Assembly: GCA_001414485.1 (NCBI GenBank)
Contig: LLEY01000243.1
Coordinates: 1 to 64,000 of the forward strand
Length of the DNA: 64,000 nt
Direction: 5' to 3'
Origin: Calycina herbarum
Taxonomy: Eukaryota > Ascomycota > Leotiomycetes > Helotiales > Pezizellaceae
Positions within the stretch are counted from its first letter, which is position 1, and every line of letters starts with the position of its first letter. Of the stretch, positions 11,727-23,369 are shown in pieces. The translations under genes and the position numbers were made by a program. The notes beneath the pieces were generated by a model. That model saw nothing but the letters and a program-made list of their open reading frames with translations. It did no database searches and was not told where the DNA came from.

Positions 11727-14240
11727 TCACAAAACATCCTCCTCGCCCATATCCCACTTCTTCGTCGCCAACTTCCTAACCTTCTTCAACGGGCTCCCAG
11801 GTTGCGGAGGAGGTATCCGCGATCGCTCACTACTAGTAGAAACACTTAACCGCTCCATCTGACTCCCGATGTCCGTCAGACCCTTATTAGTCCTCGACTC
11901 TCTCAAAGGCATCCTCTTACTGGGACTCCTACACTGAAGTTCTCGCTTTAGTACTTCCAACTCCCTCTTCAACCGCTCATTCTCATCCTCCAAATCCTCG
12001 TTCCTCAAATTCTCCCCACTATTGAAATTCTCCTTATCCTCTTCATCACCCTGATCCATGGATTTAGTAAGAATCTCAAGTTTCCGATCAAGATGTTCGT
12101 CATTTTTATCAGCCTCAGCCGCGAACTGCGCTTTCCATCTCCGCATCTCGGTTTCCATCTGTTTCTCCATTTCCGCAAAGACTTCCTCTCGAATCTCCAT
12201 TTCGAAATCGATAATGCGTTCACGCATGCTTTCGAGATGGGCTTCGGATTCGCAACGTCGATCTTGTTCGTCTTTCAACTCCCCTCTTAGACCATCGATT
12301 TCTTCGCTCATGCGGGCAATTTCTAAAGCCGCGATTTCCATCGTTTCTCGTTCGCTGTCGGTTGGTGTTGTTCGTCCCCCGAGACCATTTCTTCCAAGTG
12401 CGGGAGAGAAGTAATGGGAGGCGGTGGATTGAGCCATGATCGTGGACGTGACAGATGGAATTCGGGGGACCGTGACTTCTCGTGCAAGAGCTGAGTACCG
12501 GAGAATTTGGGATGTGGCATTGAAATCGCCCACGGGGTCGGCCGTAACGATCATGATGGCCTTTTGGGGATTTCGGTGGTGAGAATGGGATTGCGAGTAA
12601 TGGTGTGAAGGTGTCGAAGCAACTGATGAGCTCGGAAATGAATTGGAGAACAGAAGCTCCGTAAGTTTACATTGTCGGAAAGGAACAAGATTTGGCTTCG
12701 CTTTCATTAGCAAATCGTCGAATATCTCGATTCAAAAAAAAAAAAAAACATACCTTGATTGAGTTTCCAATATCAGACTGCATCTGAAGACATTGCCCCA
12801 AATACATCAAACTTTCATTAATTTTACCCGCTTCTTGCAACGTAGCTCCAGCAGTCTTTGCATCTCTAGCTCTCTCACTACCAGCTAAATCAACAACTGT
12901 AAGAGCGCTACCTCCCCATGGTCCAGGCATACGACTTCTACGTCTCTTCTTGACTTCCACGCAAAAGAATCCATGCGATCTCGAGCTTACACTGTTTGAT
13001 CCCGTACCAGCAACTCTCCGCTCATGTAATCCAGCCTCCAACACCAATAGTGCCTCTCTCATAGTTCCGCATATGATCTTTCGCAGTCCCGTAACTACTT
13101 TTCGGTCGGGCGATTGTTCGGTGGGCTTGAATAGGAGGGGTCGTCTTCGATAATCTTTCGTAGATTTATTCGGTGAGGCAGGCGTCAATAAATCGAATAT
13201 GCGATCGTTATAAACCTCGTACATCGAAATGAGAATCGCATACTCGGCATTCGGATCGACATCAACCGTAATATTACCTAAGTCAGGAAGCTGTGGAAGC
13301 ACCGAGGGTCGTTGGAGAAGGTGTCGTCGCGGGGTAGGAGGTGGTGCATAAGAATCGCCCTTGATTTCAGATTTAGTAACGTACTTTCTGGCTTTTGCAG
13401 CCGTAGATTGCATGTAGGAAGGGATTATAGACAAAGTTGACACTGTCGAGGCTAGAATACTATGTTCTGCCACTTCTTTCTTTACGACTCGAATACTTTT
13501 AGGACTTCCTGTTTGGTGCGTTGGAAGAGAGGGGTACAGCCCTTCGGAGCTGAAATGATGCTCTGCAAATAAAGGAGTTCGAATTACCATAGGTGTAGGC
13601 GCTCGAGAGCTGGCCCGAGATGCTGCGGATGGATCGCCAAACATGGTATCGAGGAACATTTGTGCAGACATTACTTGTGCCTCGGAAGGGTCTGATGCAG
13701 CGACTGTGGCATGGACAGAGGTATTGGTGCTTGGGTCGAGGATTTGTTTTGAGATGGAGCGGAAGAGCACATCGAGTGCCAATTGCGTTAGGCCTCGTTG
13801 TGATTTGGATCCTAGAATTGTATGACTCTACCATGGTATCAGTATACTAGTTTTCCCCAGAAGAACGGAAGATAATGCACCTTTCCAGAACCAGTGACAC
13901 CCAGTGTTGCCAATAACCCATCTCGTCCATCACCGCCTTGCGCCCCAAGAACTCCTTCCACCAGGGGCAATACGCCAGTGCCATGGAAGAGATCTAATTG
14001 CGACGACTCTTCCTCAAAGACTTTTGTGAATGCGAACTTCTCAACGGCGCGTCTTCTATTGTCGTTGGGAGGGTTTAGCGTGATGTGTGTTGGAAGCGCA
14101 TCTTCCTCGTCCACGTCTTCGACAGACAGGAATCTTTCGGGGGTCGCAATTGTAGGATAGAGATGATTTGCTGATGGAGGGGGTCGCAATCGCAGGTAAA
14201 CCTCGAATAGAGACGCTTGGGTTTTGGGTTGGTGGTCCAT
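11727..14240 (-). CDS. kinesin motor protein, kinesin-6-like
   Basis: Exons are 14240-13881, 13827-12754 and 12695-11727, giving 800 residues. The P-loop GVTGSGKS (residues 114-121) is split by intron 1. Switch I is NSVSSRSH (about 398-405), switch II is DLAGSE (about 433-438), followed by the helix motif KINESLMYL and PFRQCKLTELLF. Between the P-loop helix and the strand YAILISMYEVYNDRIFDLL there are roughly 190 residues, far more than in conventional kinesins. A large insert there is typical of kinesin-6 (MKLP/Klp9), proteins of the anaphase spindle midzone. After the motor, a Glu/Lys/Arg-rich coiled coil (about 570-720) is followed by a basic Ser/Pro tail. The second intron begins GTATGT followed by a long T run. 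The motor looks functional; the kinesin-6 assignment rests on the insert. Confidence 0.88.
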
Positions 14241-14627
14241 GATTGTGTGTTGTGTTGTCTAGAATTGTCTGTTCGCGATGCTAGAAGTTCAGAAGTTTAG
14301 GTGCCGAGAGTAAACACGAGCCACAATACTGAAGGGTCCTCCCTAACAACGGGCTAGCAACCACCGCTATTCGCCTCCCTACACCAAATCACATGTCAAT
14401 CATCAAGAGACGATAGTGAGGTATGAATTAAATCAATAGGTAGTTCTATTTTTATTTTGCTAATAGTATATACTGAGCAGACCCGAATTATATTCATTAC
14501 ATCATCCATATGCTGCAATTCTAAGGAGGGCCGTGATATCATAAAAGTCGTGGTAATATATCCAATATTGCGCCACGACATTGTGTTTCCTCTTTTTCCT
14601 CTGATTCCCCAAAGTTTGATATCCATT
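14241..14627. other. kinesin upstream region and TBC gene 3' flank
   Basis: Both flanking genes are on the minus strand, so this 387-nt stretch holds the kinesin promoter and the end of the next transcript. No motif stands out and no extra gene is seen. Confidence 0.4.
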
Positions 14628-17258
14628 TCAAGCTTCCGTAGTTGCTCCAGACCTCCCTTTCTTCCTGCCTAATAATGTCTTCTTCCTTCCCACTCCTGTA
14701 CCCTCGCTGGCGACCTGTCCCGCAGCCTTTGCTCTCTCATCCGCGTAGCCCTGCCTTCTCTGCGCCCGACCCTTTTCAATGGTTTCCTGACTCAAATGAC
14801 CAAATCCATTCCTACGCTTGAAGCATGCTGTCAAAAGCGCATTGGCATCAACCAACCGCCGTGGAATAGTTTGCACAACCTGGAAAATCTCCATTGGATC
14901 GCTCACAGCCTTAATTTCCTGCTCGCCAACTTTAAAAATAGTCAATGCTATCCGGAACAAGGTCTTGCTACCTTCGTAGAAGAAAGAATCCCAAACTCGT
15001 AATGTCGTCTCAATCGGAAGAGTACCAATAAAACATGACATGAACCAAGCTGTCGTGCACAGAGTGATTGGTGGTAATCGCATGGAGACTCTTCCATCGC
15101 CAGCCGTACCATCAAGCTCCCCGCCGATTTTCGCCCAAATAGCAGGCATCATATCCTTGACACTGATCATCAAAACTCCAAGATCAACATTGGCTCCCTC
15201 AAGGTTGAGCTCATGAGTCCCCGGGAGATAGACCCGGGTAATAATATTGAGCATCCAGAATGACTTTTCCTCTTCCATAAATAATAGCAATAAGCCGGCA
15301 AGAAAGTTAAGAGACTGGCAATAGCCAATTTTGGGATTGTAAATAGCAAATGCCTGCAGAACACGCCGAAGTGCTTGCAATATGGGAGTTTCTAGTTCGG
15401 CCGGGGTGAGAGTTTCGTCGCCTGGTATTGGATCTGGCTTGAATTTGATGTTATCCGGGAATGTTCGATTGAGATCTCGCTCAATAATCTCGTCATCTGT
15501 CTCGCTGACCTCTCCATTGGCTGCTTTCTGCATCAATTCGTCGTATACACCCGTGTGTTTTTCCAGCATCGCAGGTCCACCAGCATAAAAGAACCAAGCA
15601 GCTCCTCTCCAATCCGGGGGTATCCCCTTTCGAACAAAGCGTTTCACTTTATCTGATTTTGGCGGGAAGACCTGAGGATTATCCGTTGACAAATTGCTGT
15701 CCTTCATTAAAGCCGCCCATTTTTTCCGCCGTCGAGTGAGATGGTCAGTATATGGTCCATTCCAAGCTTCAAATTGTGCAACCGGGACATGCTGCGTATT
15801 CTTTCGAAAGCCATAACGATCTCTCGTATCATCCCATGTCGTCGGTGCTGCTCTTGTTACCGGGCGGCTGACAGTCTGAGGACACTTATCGAAATAGGAT
15901 TCCTTTACTTCTAGATTATTGCTTGTGTTTCCCAAATTGTTATCCGGAGCGATTTCCAGAGGAGGGCCGGCGTTGTCAATCGTACTAGCTCGGAACATAG
16001 CCATTGAATCTCGAACCAGAGGTTGTGTTGGCAGGGCCAGCGAGTCGTTCATGGCCTCCTCCAACATTCGTGCTCTATATCCCTCCGAATCCCTACTTGT
16101 TCCACGCCTCATAGATGCATCGTCTGTACCGGAATCCTGGAATCCTCCTTCATACATCCCAATCGCATCGTCCACACTCATTCCTTCGTCCCTTCCAAAT
16201 ATCGAGGTGGAACTACTCTTTGTCATTATACTGCTCCTCTCCGTCCCACTTGTGCCCATGAAACTTGAATTCGTAGTCAGTGCCGATCTAAAACTAGCCC
16301 GCACCTCCTCACTATCTTCTGTCCTCGATCGAACCATTGGATCTCGTCGGTGGGCCGAGTAATTGCTGTCCGGCCGACTAATCACTCTGCCTGGTCGATA
16401 GGCAGAATTGTTGTTTAGATTTCTCTGCCTCGAATATATCGAATCGGCGGTTTGGTAGTCAGGTATGGAGGCTGAAGGTCGCAATGGAAACGCTGGGTGG
16501 TTACTGGCAACTGATTGTGAGGAGCTCGCAGACAGTCCTCGGTCCCGCGCAGAGGATGAGAAAAGGTGGGTGTTTTCGTTTTCGTTCTGGTCTTCTCTGA
16601 GAGGGAAGGTGGAGGAGGCTTGTAGGTTTGGTCGTGGTGATTCGTTCCTGCGTCTTATGGAAGGTTGCCGGGGACGAGAGAAATTATCCACCATGGTATC
16701 CGGCGTTCTTCGTCCATCTGAGGACTGTGACCTATAGCCATTATTTAGAGCCCGTAACCGCGATGCCTCTGACGGCCTTTTATGTAGTCCTTGGTGTGCT
16801 TGAGGGGGGTAGTTATTGGGCGGCGGTTGTTGTGCCTGTTGCGGCTGTTGCGTTTGGGGGGAAGGAGTGAATGAGCGTGGTGGAGGCTCGTGAGTAGGTG
16901 TATTATGGGATGTGGAGGGCTGTCGAGGATTTGGGGTTGAAGAACCATGATCATGGGAAGTGGAAGGTCTGGGGGGATTTGGAGTCCCAGACGCGAAATT
17001 AGTGTAAGGGTATGGGGAATCTTGTGTTTGTAGTGACGCCTGTCGAGTCGGTTGAGGTATTCGTGGGGTTGAGGAGGATATGGGTGAAGGGGGTTGCGTA
17101 TTGGAGGCGGTTCGAGGTCTTGGTTGGGTATTTGCTCTCGCAGGATACAGACTGAACTTCATCGTCTGTTGACTTCGCTGTCTCCTCAGGTGTACGTCGT
17201 CGACCTCAAGACGGCTCGCAGATGCCACCACACCATCCATACCCTGTGCCATGCTCAT
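14628..17258 (-). CDS. TBC-domain Rab GTPase-activating protein
   Basis: One uninterrupted frame of 876 residues. The first ~490 residues are Ser/Pro/Gln/Arg-rich and predicted disordered. The TBC domain lies roughly at 530-790. It begins with KGIPPDWRGAAWFFYAGGP, has the arginine finger in ERDLNRTFPDN and the glutamine finger in IGYCQSLNFLAG, and shows the later block RVWDSFFYEGSKTLFRIAL. The tail is basic (KKTLLGRKKGRSG). Both catalytic fingers are present, so it should accelerate GTP hydrolysis by a Rab GTPase in membrane traffic; which Rab cannot be read from sequence. The long N-terminus may carry localisation or phosphorylation sites. It sits in a co-oriented minus-strand housekeeping block. 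The start was chosen as the first ATG (MSMAQGMDG). Confidence 0.92.
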   Translation of the reverse strand: MSMAQGMDGVVASASRLEVDDVHLRRQRSQQTMKFSLYPARANTQPRPRTASNTQPPSPISSSTPRIPQPTRQASLQTQDSPYPYTNFASGTPNPPRPSTSHDHGSSTPNPRQPSTSHNTPTHEPPPRSFTPSPQTQQPQQAQQPPPNNYPPQAHQGLHKRPSEASRLRALNNGYRSQSSDGRRTPDTMVDNFSRPRQPSIRRRNESPRPNLQASSTFPLREDQNENENTHLFSSSARDRGLSASSSQSVASNHPAFPLRPSASIPDYQTADSIYSRQRNLNNNSAYRPGRVISRPDSNYSAHRRDPMVRSRTEDSEEVRASFRSALTTNSSFMGTSGTERSSIMTKSSSTSIFGRDEGMSVDDAIGMYEGGFQDSGTDDASMRRGTSRDSEGYRARMLEEAMNDSLALPTQPLVRDSMAMFRASTIDNAGPPLEIAPDNNLGNTSNNLEVKESYFDKCPQTVSRPVTRAAPTTWDDTRDRYGFRKNTQHVPVAQFEAWNGPYTDHLTRRRKKWAALMKDSNLSTDNPQVFPPKSDKVKRFVRKGIPPDWRGAAWFFYAGGPAMLEKHTGVYDELMQKAANGEVSETDDEIIERDLNRTFPDNIKFKPDPIPGDETLTPAELETPILQALRRVLQAFAIYNPKIGYCQSLNFLAGLLLLFMEEEKSFWMLNIITRVYLPGTHELNLEGANVDLGVLMISVKDMMPAIWAKIGGELDGTAGDGRVSMRLPPITLCTTAWFMSCFIGTLPIETTLRVWDSFFYEGSKTLFRIALTIFKVGEQEIKAVSDPMEIFQVVQTIPRRLVDANALLTACFKRRNGFGHLSQETIEKGRAQRRQGYADERAKAAGQVASEGTGVGRKKTLLGRKKGRSGATTEA

Positions 17259-19116
17259 GGCCCGGATTCTCTACTTCTCTCTATCTATCTTTATTACTGT
17301 CCTTCCTCCCTCTCGTCCCTCCAGGCCTGTGGTGAGGCCTTCACCAGCAGCGGCCTTGCTACCAAATTCCGCGAACCCTGGTCGACGATGTTGGGCCACA
17401 TGTAGATATGTAGATTTTGGGGGGATGTTGGCTGCCGAGCACCTGCACGATCAACACTGGCAAAACTAGTTACGTGGGGGAGTCAATTGCCGGAGCGGGA
17501 GATGGGCGTTGGTACAGTTAGTACGAGAAGTCCTCGAGTATAGGTACTCCGTACAGTCAAAGGACCTGCCGAATACACACCAATGGGCGTTTGATGAGTG
17601 GGAGAGCGAGGGTTTCTGTGATTGCCAGTGCAATTGGGGGTGAGAGAAGCAATTGTCTTGGGCCACGATGTCGCAGATTGTGGTTGTTGGCGGCAGAAGG
17701 TGTTTCGTTCTGAGGAGGTCTGGAGGATCAAAGCGTGGGCATTGATCACCAGCTGGAGGCCCAAGCCAAGCTACCCTGGCGCTCTTTTCTAGGATCTTTT
17801 TCTAGGATCTCACGGGAATGATGAAATTTTGGGTGAGATGTGCCCCGAGGAAGAGGAACTGAGCACCGCAATCTTAAAGGGCTTGGTTCTGACCTATCAA
17901 GACACTCAACAGCTACTCTAAACTAGACGTGAACCATGAGAGAGCCACGCAACGCCGGGTGCATCCAAAATACCAAATGTAACATCAAAACTTGCAATGG
18001 AATGCAAGCTGATTACTTGGGAATTCAGTTGCGAGTGATCAGAAGTACCAAAAAGGGGCGGAGGATCAGATACAACACTACAACTTCACAAGAGATAGCT
18101 CGGTAAGTACAGAATTTCAAAAAGGGGAGACCGGAACGAACAAACGCATGGGAAAACATTGGAAAAATTAAGCACCAACTCCACCAACTCCACTGGCGAG
18201 ATATCGATCTACACAAGCTGACCAAGTGTTGGGGAACAGAATTTTGCTACTTATATTTAAAGGCTGATAATCGTAGGGAATCGTAGGGACACCGGGACCT
18301 CTGGAAAATGATTTGTTGACAAGGAAATTATCATGAAATCACAAGCCAAGGAAGTGGGAGATCACCAAGGGCGTTGAGCAGAGCTCCGGGGGGTCAATCC
18401 CGTCTGTCCCGTCTCATCAGGGATTCTCAGCTTCTAGAAGGGTTGGAGGCCAATCTTCCGTCATTGGTCTGGGGTCTTTATTTTACGAGGTTTGGGAGAT
18501 CAGCATCTTGTAGGTGTTGTGCAAACATGTTTGGTAACACAAAACAGAGCTGCCGAAGTCAATTTATTTCCGAATTAAATTCCCAAATGTAGAAGGAATA
18601 AATTGGCCATTGGCACCACCAATGTCACCATGCATTCATTTTTTTCCATTGCCAATCACTGAATGCAAGGTGTGACCATCGACGAGGAACGCGCACTTTT
18701 CACTGTGACACTGAATTAAGGTGGTGGCTTTGACCATTTCTCAACCCTAAGTAAATGAACAAATGAATGGTGGAGCGGTCAAAGAAAATGAATTTTTTTC
18801 ACAACACAAGCGAGGGGAGAAAAAGAAGAAAAAGTATCTGTGTACTGGCCTGGTCAATTTGATATTAAATTTATCAATCCGACTGCCACTCGAATCAATG
18901 TCCATCCCACCCCAGTGCTGAAGAAGAAAAAACAAAATACAGAAAGACAATACTGGGTTAGCAACATCTATGATATGCTCCTTAACTTTCCTGAACGCCA
19001 TTTCGTGCTTCTCAGTCTTCCATTTTCCTTTCGCTATCGGATGTCGTGACTTCAAGAACCAGAACCTCCCATAACAACCATGTTATCCCCATACCACTGT
19101 GTCCGATCGTGTTGAC
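17259..19116. other. long intergenic region, nothing recognised
   Basis: This 1.9-kb space upstream of the TBC gene contains only short open frames without motifs. Pyrimidine-rich stretches immediately before the TBC start (opposite strand of 17259-17340) probably belong to its leader. No RNA gene or repeat pair was found. Confidence 0.35.
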
Positions 19117-19703
19117 CTACTTCGCATACTTCTTAGTATACTCCCTAGCCTCCTTGTCAAAAGCAGGTCTATCATTCTTGAACTTCTCCGCAGCACTCGT
19201 CTCCACCGCATCATCAGGAACCGGCTCAACAAGGAGATTTTGTGTCGCAGTAAGCACACTCAGGATCTTGCTGCTTGGCTTCCAGGCTTCAGGCTTGAGG
19301 ATACCGATGCACATAGATCCATGCTCGTCAAAGGTGACATTTGGGTGCCAGATTCGGGTCTTGAAGCTGATCTTGGGAGGCTTGAAGGGGTAATCGTTTG
19401 GGAGGACGAGGAGGAGCTTGAATTTTCCGCCCTAGAGAAACAGAGGTCAGTATAGTGTAGATATGGTGGGGAGATGAAGGCGAGGAGGTGGCAAAGGGAC
19501 GAACCGCGTATGGGGAGCCTTCTGGGCCATCTAGGATGATGTTCCAGTTGTGGACGTTAGACTCGTCTACCAAGCTGACATGAATGCCTGCTGGAGGGTT
19601 GGTGGTGACTTCGGCATACTCCTAGATCTTGTTAATATTCTACGCGCTTGGGAATAGGTAGTTGAGAACCTGCCTTGGTGATCCTCTTCTGGCCGCTCGC
19701 CAT
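19117..19703 (-). CDS. E2 ubiquitin-conjugating enzyme, UBE2L3-like
   Basis: Exons are 19703-19674, 19621-19505 and 19431-19117, giving 153 residues, the usual size of a one-domain E2. It starts MASGQKRITKEYAEVTTNPP, then GPEGSPYA, YPFKPPKISFKT, IWHPNV and the active-site cysteine at residue 90 in GSMCIGIL. The block EAWKPSSKILSV and the end EAREYTKKYAK resemble UBE2L3. By family knowledge E2 enzymes carry ubiquitin as a thioester and pass it to E3 ligases; the UBE2L3 group works with HECT and RBR ligases. The usual HPN motif is present. The first intron (52 nt) appears to start with GC rather than GT (AAG then GCAGGT), because no GT donor keeps the conserved ITK-EYA frame. The second intron is ordinary (GTTCGT...CTCTAG, 73 nt). 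Confidence 0.9.
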
Positions 19704-20332
19704 GGTGACTGAATGTAGCTTGGAGGGGAGATGTTGGTGGGGTTATTGCACGGCTACCTGCAGTGTTAGAAAGGAACTGGCAGATTGGAAGAGGGGTGAT
19801 GCAAAAACCGACATATATATACTTTTTAAAAGATCGGTTACAACTGTCTCTGCAAAATTCGGTCTCTGGTTGGGCAGAGAGGTGAGCAGATGGTGGGGTT
19901 TTGTATGCAGAAAAGGCGGCGAGAACTTGCTTGAGGTTGCGGGGTTGCAAGGATGGATGGGAAGGCAAGGCTGGGCTGGGAAGCATAAATGCATGGGGTA
20001 TTTATGAGGGAAGAGAATTTCAAAGTTGGAACCAAGTGAATCATACGAGATCTGAAACTAGACATTGCAGAAAGTGTACCCAAAGGCCTGGGTCAATATT
20101 CTTTTGTAGGATGTTCTTCGCAGTTACACTCTCAGACACTTGCTGAAAAACATTGAGAGCTTGGGCAGCCAAGTCTACCACCCCGATGGTTAGGTTTCTG
20201 TAGAATGCAAAGCCACAAGTACTTGGCAATTTGCATTTGACTGGCAATAACTTTTGATTGTTTCCTCTTGCCACCTGGTATAATGTCCCTAAACGCCATG
20301 CTGAGATACAATACACTCACTATTGATATCTT
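19704..20332. other. spacer between E2 and SEC11 genes
   Basis: This holds the E2 promoter side and the SEC11 3' flank, both genes being on the minus strand. Short overlapping frames on both strands show no conserved motif. Confidence 0.4.
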
Positions 20333-20946
20333 TTATTCCCTCTGCAATACCACCACCAATCCCATTATTCCCAACATCACTGTCTTCAGCCATGGGTGTT
20401 CGCTCAGGAGAATCGTCACATATCCCACAAAAGGTATGTATGCCACCACACTTCCAATGATATCTTTCCGCTCAATGTAATCCTGTCCTCGGGCGTATAA
20501 CTCGGTATCGTCTGCAACATTGTTGTCTCCTTTCGTAAGTAGTTTGGCATCCTCGCTACAAAAATAACAACGTTAGCAAGCAACTCTCCAACCATCCTGC
20601 CAGATGGTAAGGGCAGGGCGTAGCCTCCGCAGAAATGCGCCCAAACTCACCCAGTGCCAAACTTCCGGACCAATCGATGAACAATTGGAATATCCTTCCC
20701 CTTCACATTATACACCACGATCTCGCCCACCTTGGTATCCTCGAAGAAATTGCGGTTCCAAAGAAAGAGTAAGTCCCCACGCTGGAAGGCTGGCTCCATG
20801 GACCCGGATAGGACGACGACGATGGGCGATGGCGAGTCGGAGATGACAGAGAGACCTTTCCACATCATGAATGCCGTCGATAGAATCAGACCGAAATTCA
20901 GAATTTGGGCAGCTGCTTGCCGTGGATTTCCTAAAGAGGAGAACAT
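20333..20946 (-). CDS. sec11: signal peptidase complex catalytic subunit SEC11
   Basis: Exons are 20946-20651 and 20555-20333, separated by a 95-nt intron, giving 172 residues, the usual length for fungal Sec11. It starts [20 protein letters not shown], followed by one N-terminal membrane anchor. The catalytic serine is S49 in [13 protein letters not shown], and the catalytic histidine is H90 in DIPIVHRLV. The aspartate region is LLTKGDNN followed by [10 protein letters not shown]. The C-terminal hydrophobic segment reads [19 protein letters not shown]. The enzyme removes signal peptides from secretory proteins in the ER membrane. The frame runs 29 codons further upstream to a start at 21033, but the chosen ATG matches the family N-terminus. 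Family assignment is firm. Confidence 0.95.
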
Positions 20947-22205
20947 GCTTGAAAATTGTACTAGGATTGGGTTTGGAGAGATAGAAGTAATGGGCGGATT
21001 GGAGATGCGCGTGGAAATTTGGAGAGACACCAAGCTGGGGATCGATTTCTTGGAGATGGTGGAAAATCAGCGAGCGTCGGGGGAGGTAGTGATGGTTTTG
21101 GTGGTGGGCTGGAAGTGGATTGTCGCGGGCTTGATCAAGCTGTCCTGAAGCTATTGAGGACACTTTCAAGTACAAAGTGAGAGTCCGGGGTGACGCGAAT
21201 AAAGTTGTGCCGAATTGTGCAAACACAGCTAGTTTTATGCAGATCTTCGCCTTCCCCTCAACCTCCACTCATCACAATCCCATCAGATGAAGGCAATTTT
21301 AACGAGCAAAGTGCTTCCATTGTTTTTGAATGGATCCAGAATAAGACATACAACGTCATATTGTTTTACACAAGATTAATTACATGCTCAAGACATGGCA
21401 AGACCACGCAGTTACTTGTACCTCCTTTGATCAAAAGACAACGGGATCTAACATCTTCCTAGGAAGATTGTGGCTCCAAAGCATGAAGCTATTCGGACTT
21501 TGGCTGGTGTACTGTACCATTTCAAGGTACCAGGTTTCCCACAACCTGCGTCAGGTGAGTACCGGCAAACTACCAGTCTGGCAAAATGAACAAGGCTATT
21601 TCTTTTCATACCTAAGATCTATATACTTGAGGTGGCCTACCTTACCAGACTTCTGTGGCATCCATGGCACTTACCTCTGGAGGTATGTTCCACCTTTTCT
21701 CCAAGACTCCCGTCTTTTCTCCGAGAAAGGTCGAGAAAGGTCGACGGAACCTTAAGATTTCCAGGTTCCAGGTTGGCCACGACGAGACTCATCAGGTTGC
21801 CCCTCTCTCATTTCTGCATCGCACCTACCGTACGTTGACGGTAAAGCGATGGGCTGAGAACCTCTTCATCGTACCTGCTATGCCTTGACAGTGACGAGGA
21901 AGAGTATTGAGTTGGGCGGGTCGAGTCTTCTTGACGGCAAGAGCGAATTAAGGAATCGCTCCTTCCTCTGTCTACCCACCAGCCAGACTACTTCTTTTCT
22001 CTCGCCCGACATCTTTCCTTTCTTCCTCCTCCTCTTCAACACCAACCCTCGTTCTGTTCAAGAATCCATCTCAGTCGCAGCATTCTCTTGTGCTCATTTA
22101 TTGCTCTCACCTCTTCAATCCAACCCCGTTTTGGCTCTACAGTACCCGTTCGCATTTCCTACAATCCCCTCTTTCCACGTTTCGTTCCCCAACCTCCATC
22201 TCGAC
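20947..22205. other. divergent promoter region between SEC11 and the membrane protein gene
   Basis: The flanking genes diverge from this 1.26-kb region. The 200 nt before 22206 are rich in C and T (TTTCTTCCTCCTCCTCTTC), typical of a fungal core promoter and leader on the plus strand. No separate gene is supported; the frames reported here are low-complexity. Confidence 0.4.
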
Positions 22206-23369
22206 ATGTCTTCCTCAACAGCTCTCCTTCCAAAGGACCGCAAGAACAATGACCATGTAAGGCCTCCCCCCCCCTCTCTCTCTCTTCCCTGATGGCTCCC
22301 ATCATCTGCTCACCAAATCACTGCAATAGCCCATCTTTCTCCGCGTCTGCCATTCCCCATGGGTCAGCATCGACCAGAAGACGTTGCTCGCTCTTCGTTT
22401 CATCACGGCCACCTACTTGACGTTTAGCTTCATCATGCTCATCGATTTTGATCTCAACCGAAACGACAGTGGATGGTTGACCGTCTTTGATTTCTCCAAC
22501 ATCTCCTACTTCTTGCAGGTTCTGTACTCCTGGATCGTTTTCGTAAGTCCTCTTCCATCCGTGCTCCCTTCTGTATCCTTCGAACAGTTCACTCACCATG
22601 ATGGCAGAACTGGACCTTCATGCACCTCCACTATCCTCACCATGGCAGTCAATCTCCATCAACGTCGACTCGCATCCAGAAGTTCTTCTCGCCTCCTCGT
22701 CAACGCAACGCAACCAACAACCGTGCATTCTTCAGCATCTTCTACTATGCTGTCAACAGCTTCCCACACGTCGTTACTGCTATCCACTGGGCAGTCTTGA
22801 TCCCAAGAAAGGAGTCGCAGATTCCAGGTATACACCTCCTGAATACGCCATGAGCACATTACTGACTTCACCCACAGCTGATGATATTTTCGGCTATGGA
22901 TGGTTGGTAAGATTCTTTGTCTTCAACAAGTATGCCGTCAACTCCATCATTGCCTTGATTGAGATCTTCTTCTACAGCAGCATCAAGCGTGCCGACGTAA
23001 GTCCATATTGTCCTGTCTGTTCCGCCGAGGAAGCTAATTCGAGTCAGGCTGTCTGGGCTCACATCTTCGGTCTCACTTTCTTGTCCGGACTCTATGTTGG
23101 CTGGTCATATGTCGGTTATGCTGCTACTGACAAATTCGCCTACTACTTCTTCGATCACAACAAGGTTGGATGGGATGATGCCTCTGCTGCCATCATGGCT
23201 TTCATTGCATCTGTCAACACAGGTCAGCATTTGCAGTTCCTTCCTTTGCATTGAGCTTGGACTAACTGTATCAGTCTTCATCATCGTCTACGGCCTCACA
23301 GCTTTCCGCGAGAGACTCACCGTTCAGGCTGAGCACAAGAGCTATGGATACACCCCCCTCCCTCAGTGA
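22206..23369 (+). CDS. multi-pass membrane protein, six exons
   Basis: Exons are 22206-22256, 22330-22542, 22608-22827, 22878-22996, 23048-23222 and 23275-23369, all with GT-AG introns of 50-73 nt and consistent phase. The product is 290 residues starting MSSSTALLPKDRKNN. Hydrophobic helices include ALRFITATYLTFSFIMLIDF, FFSIFYYAVNSFPHVVTAIHW, YAVNSIIALIEIFFYSSI and VWAHIFGLTFLSGLYVGWSY, then IIVYGLTAF near the end: about six passes. The motif NWTFMHLHYPHHG follows intron 2. No signal peptide. The layout loosely recalls FAR-17a/AIG1 or rolling-stone-like proteins, but I cannot confirm this. The exon structure is well supported; function unknown. Confidence 0.82.
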
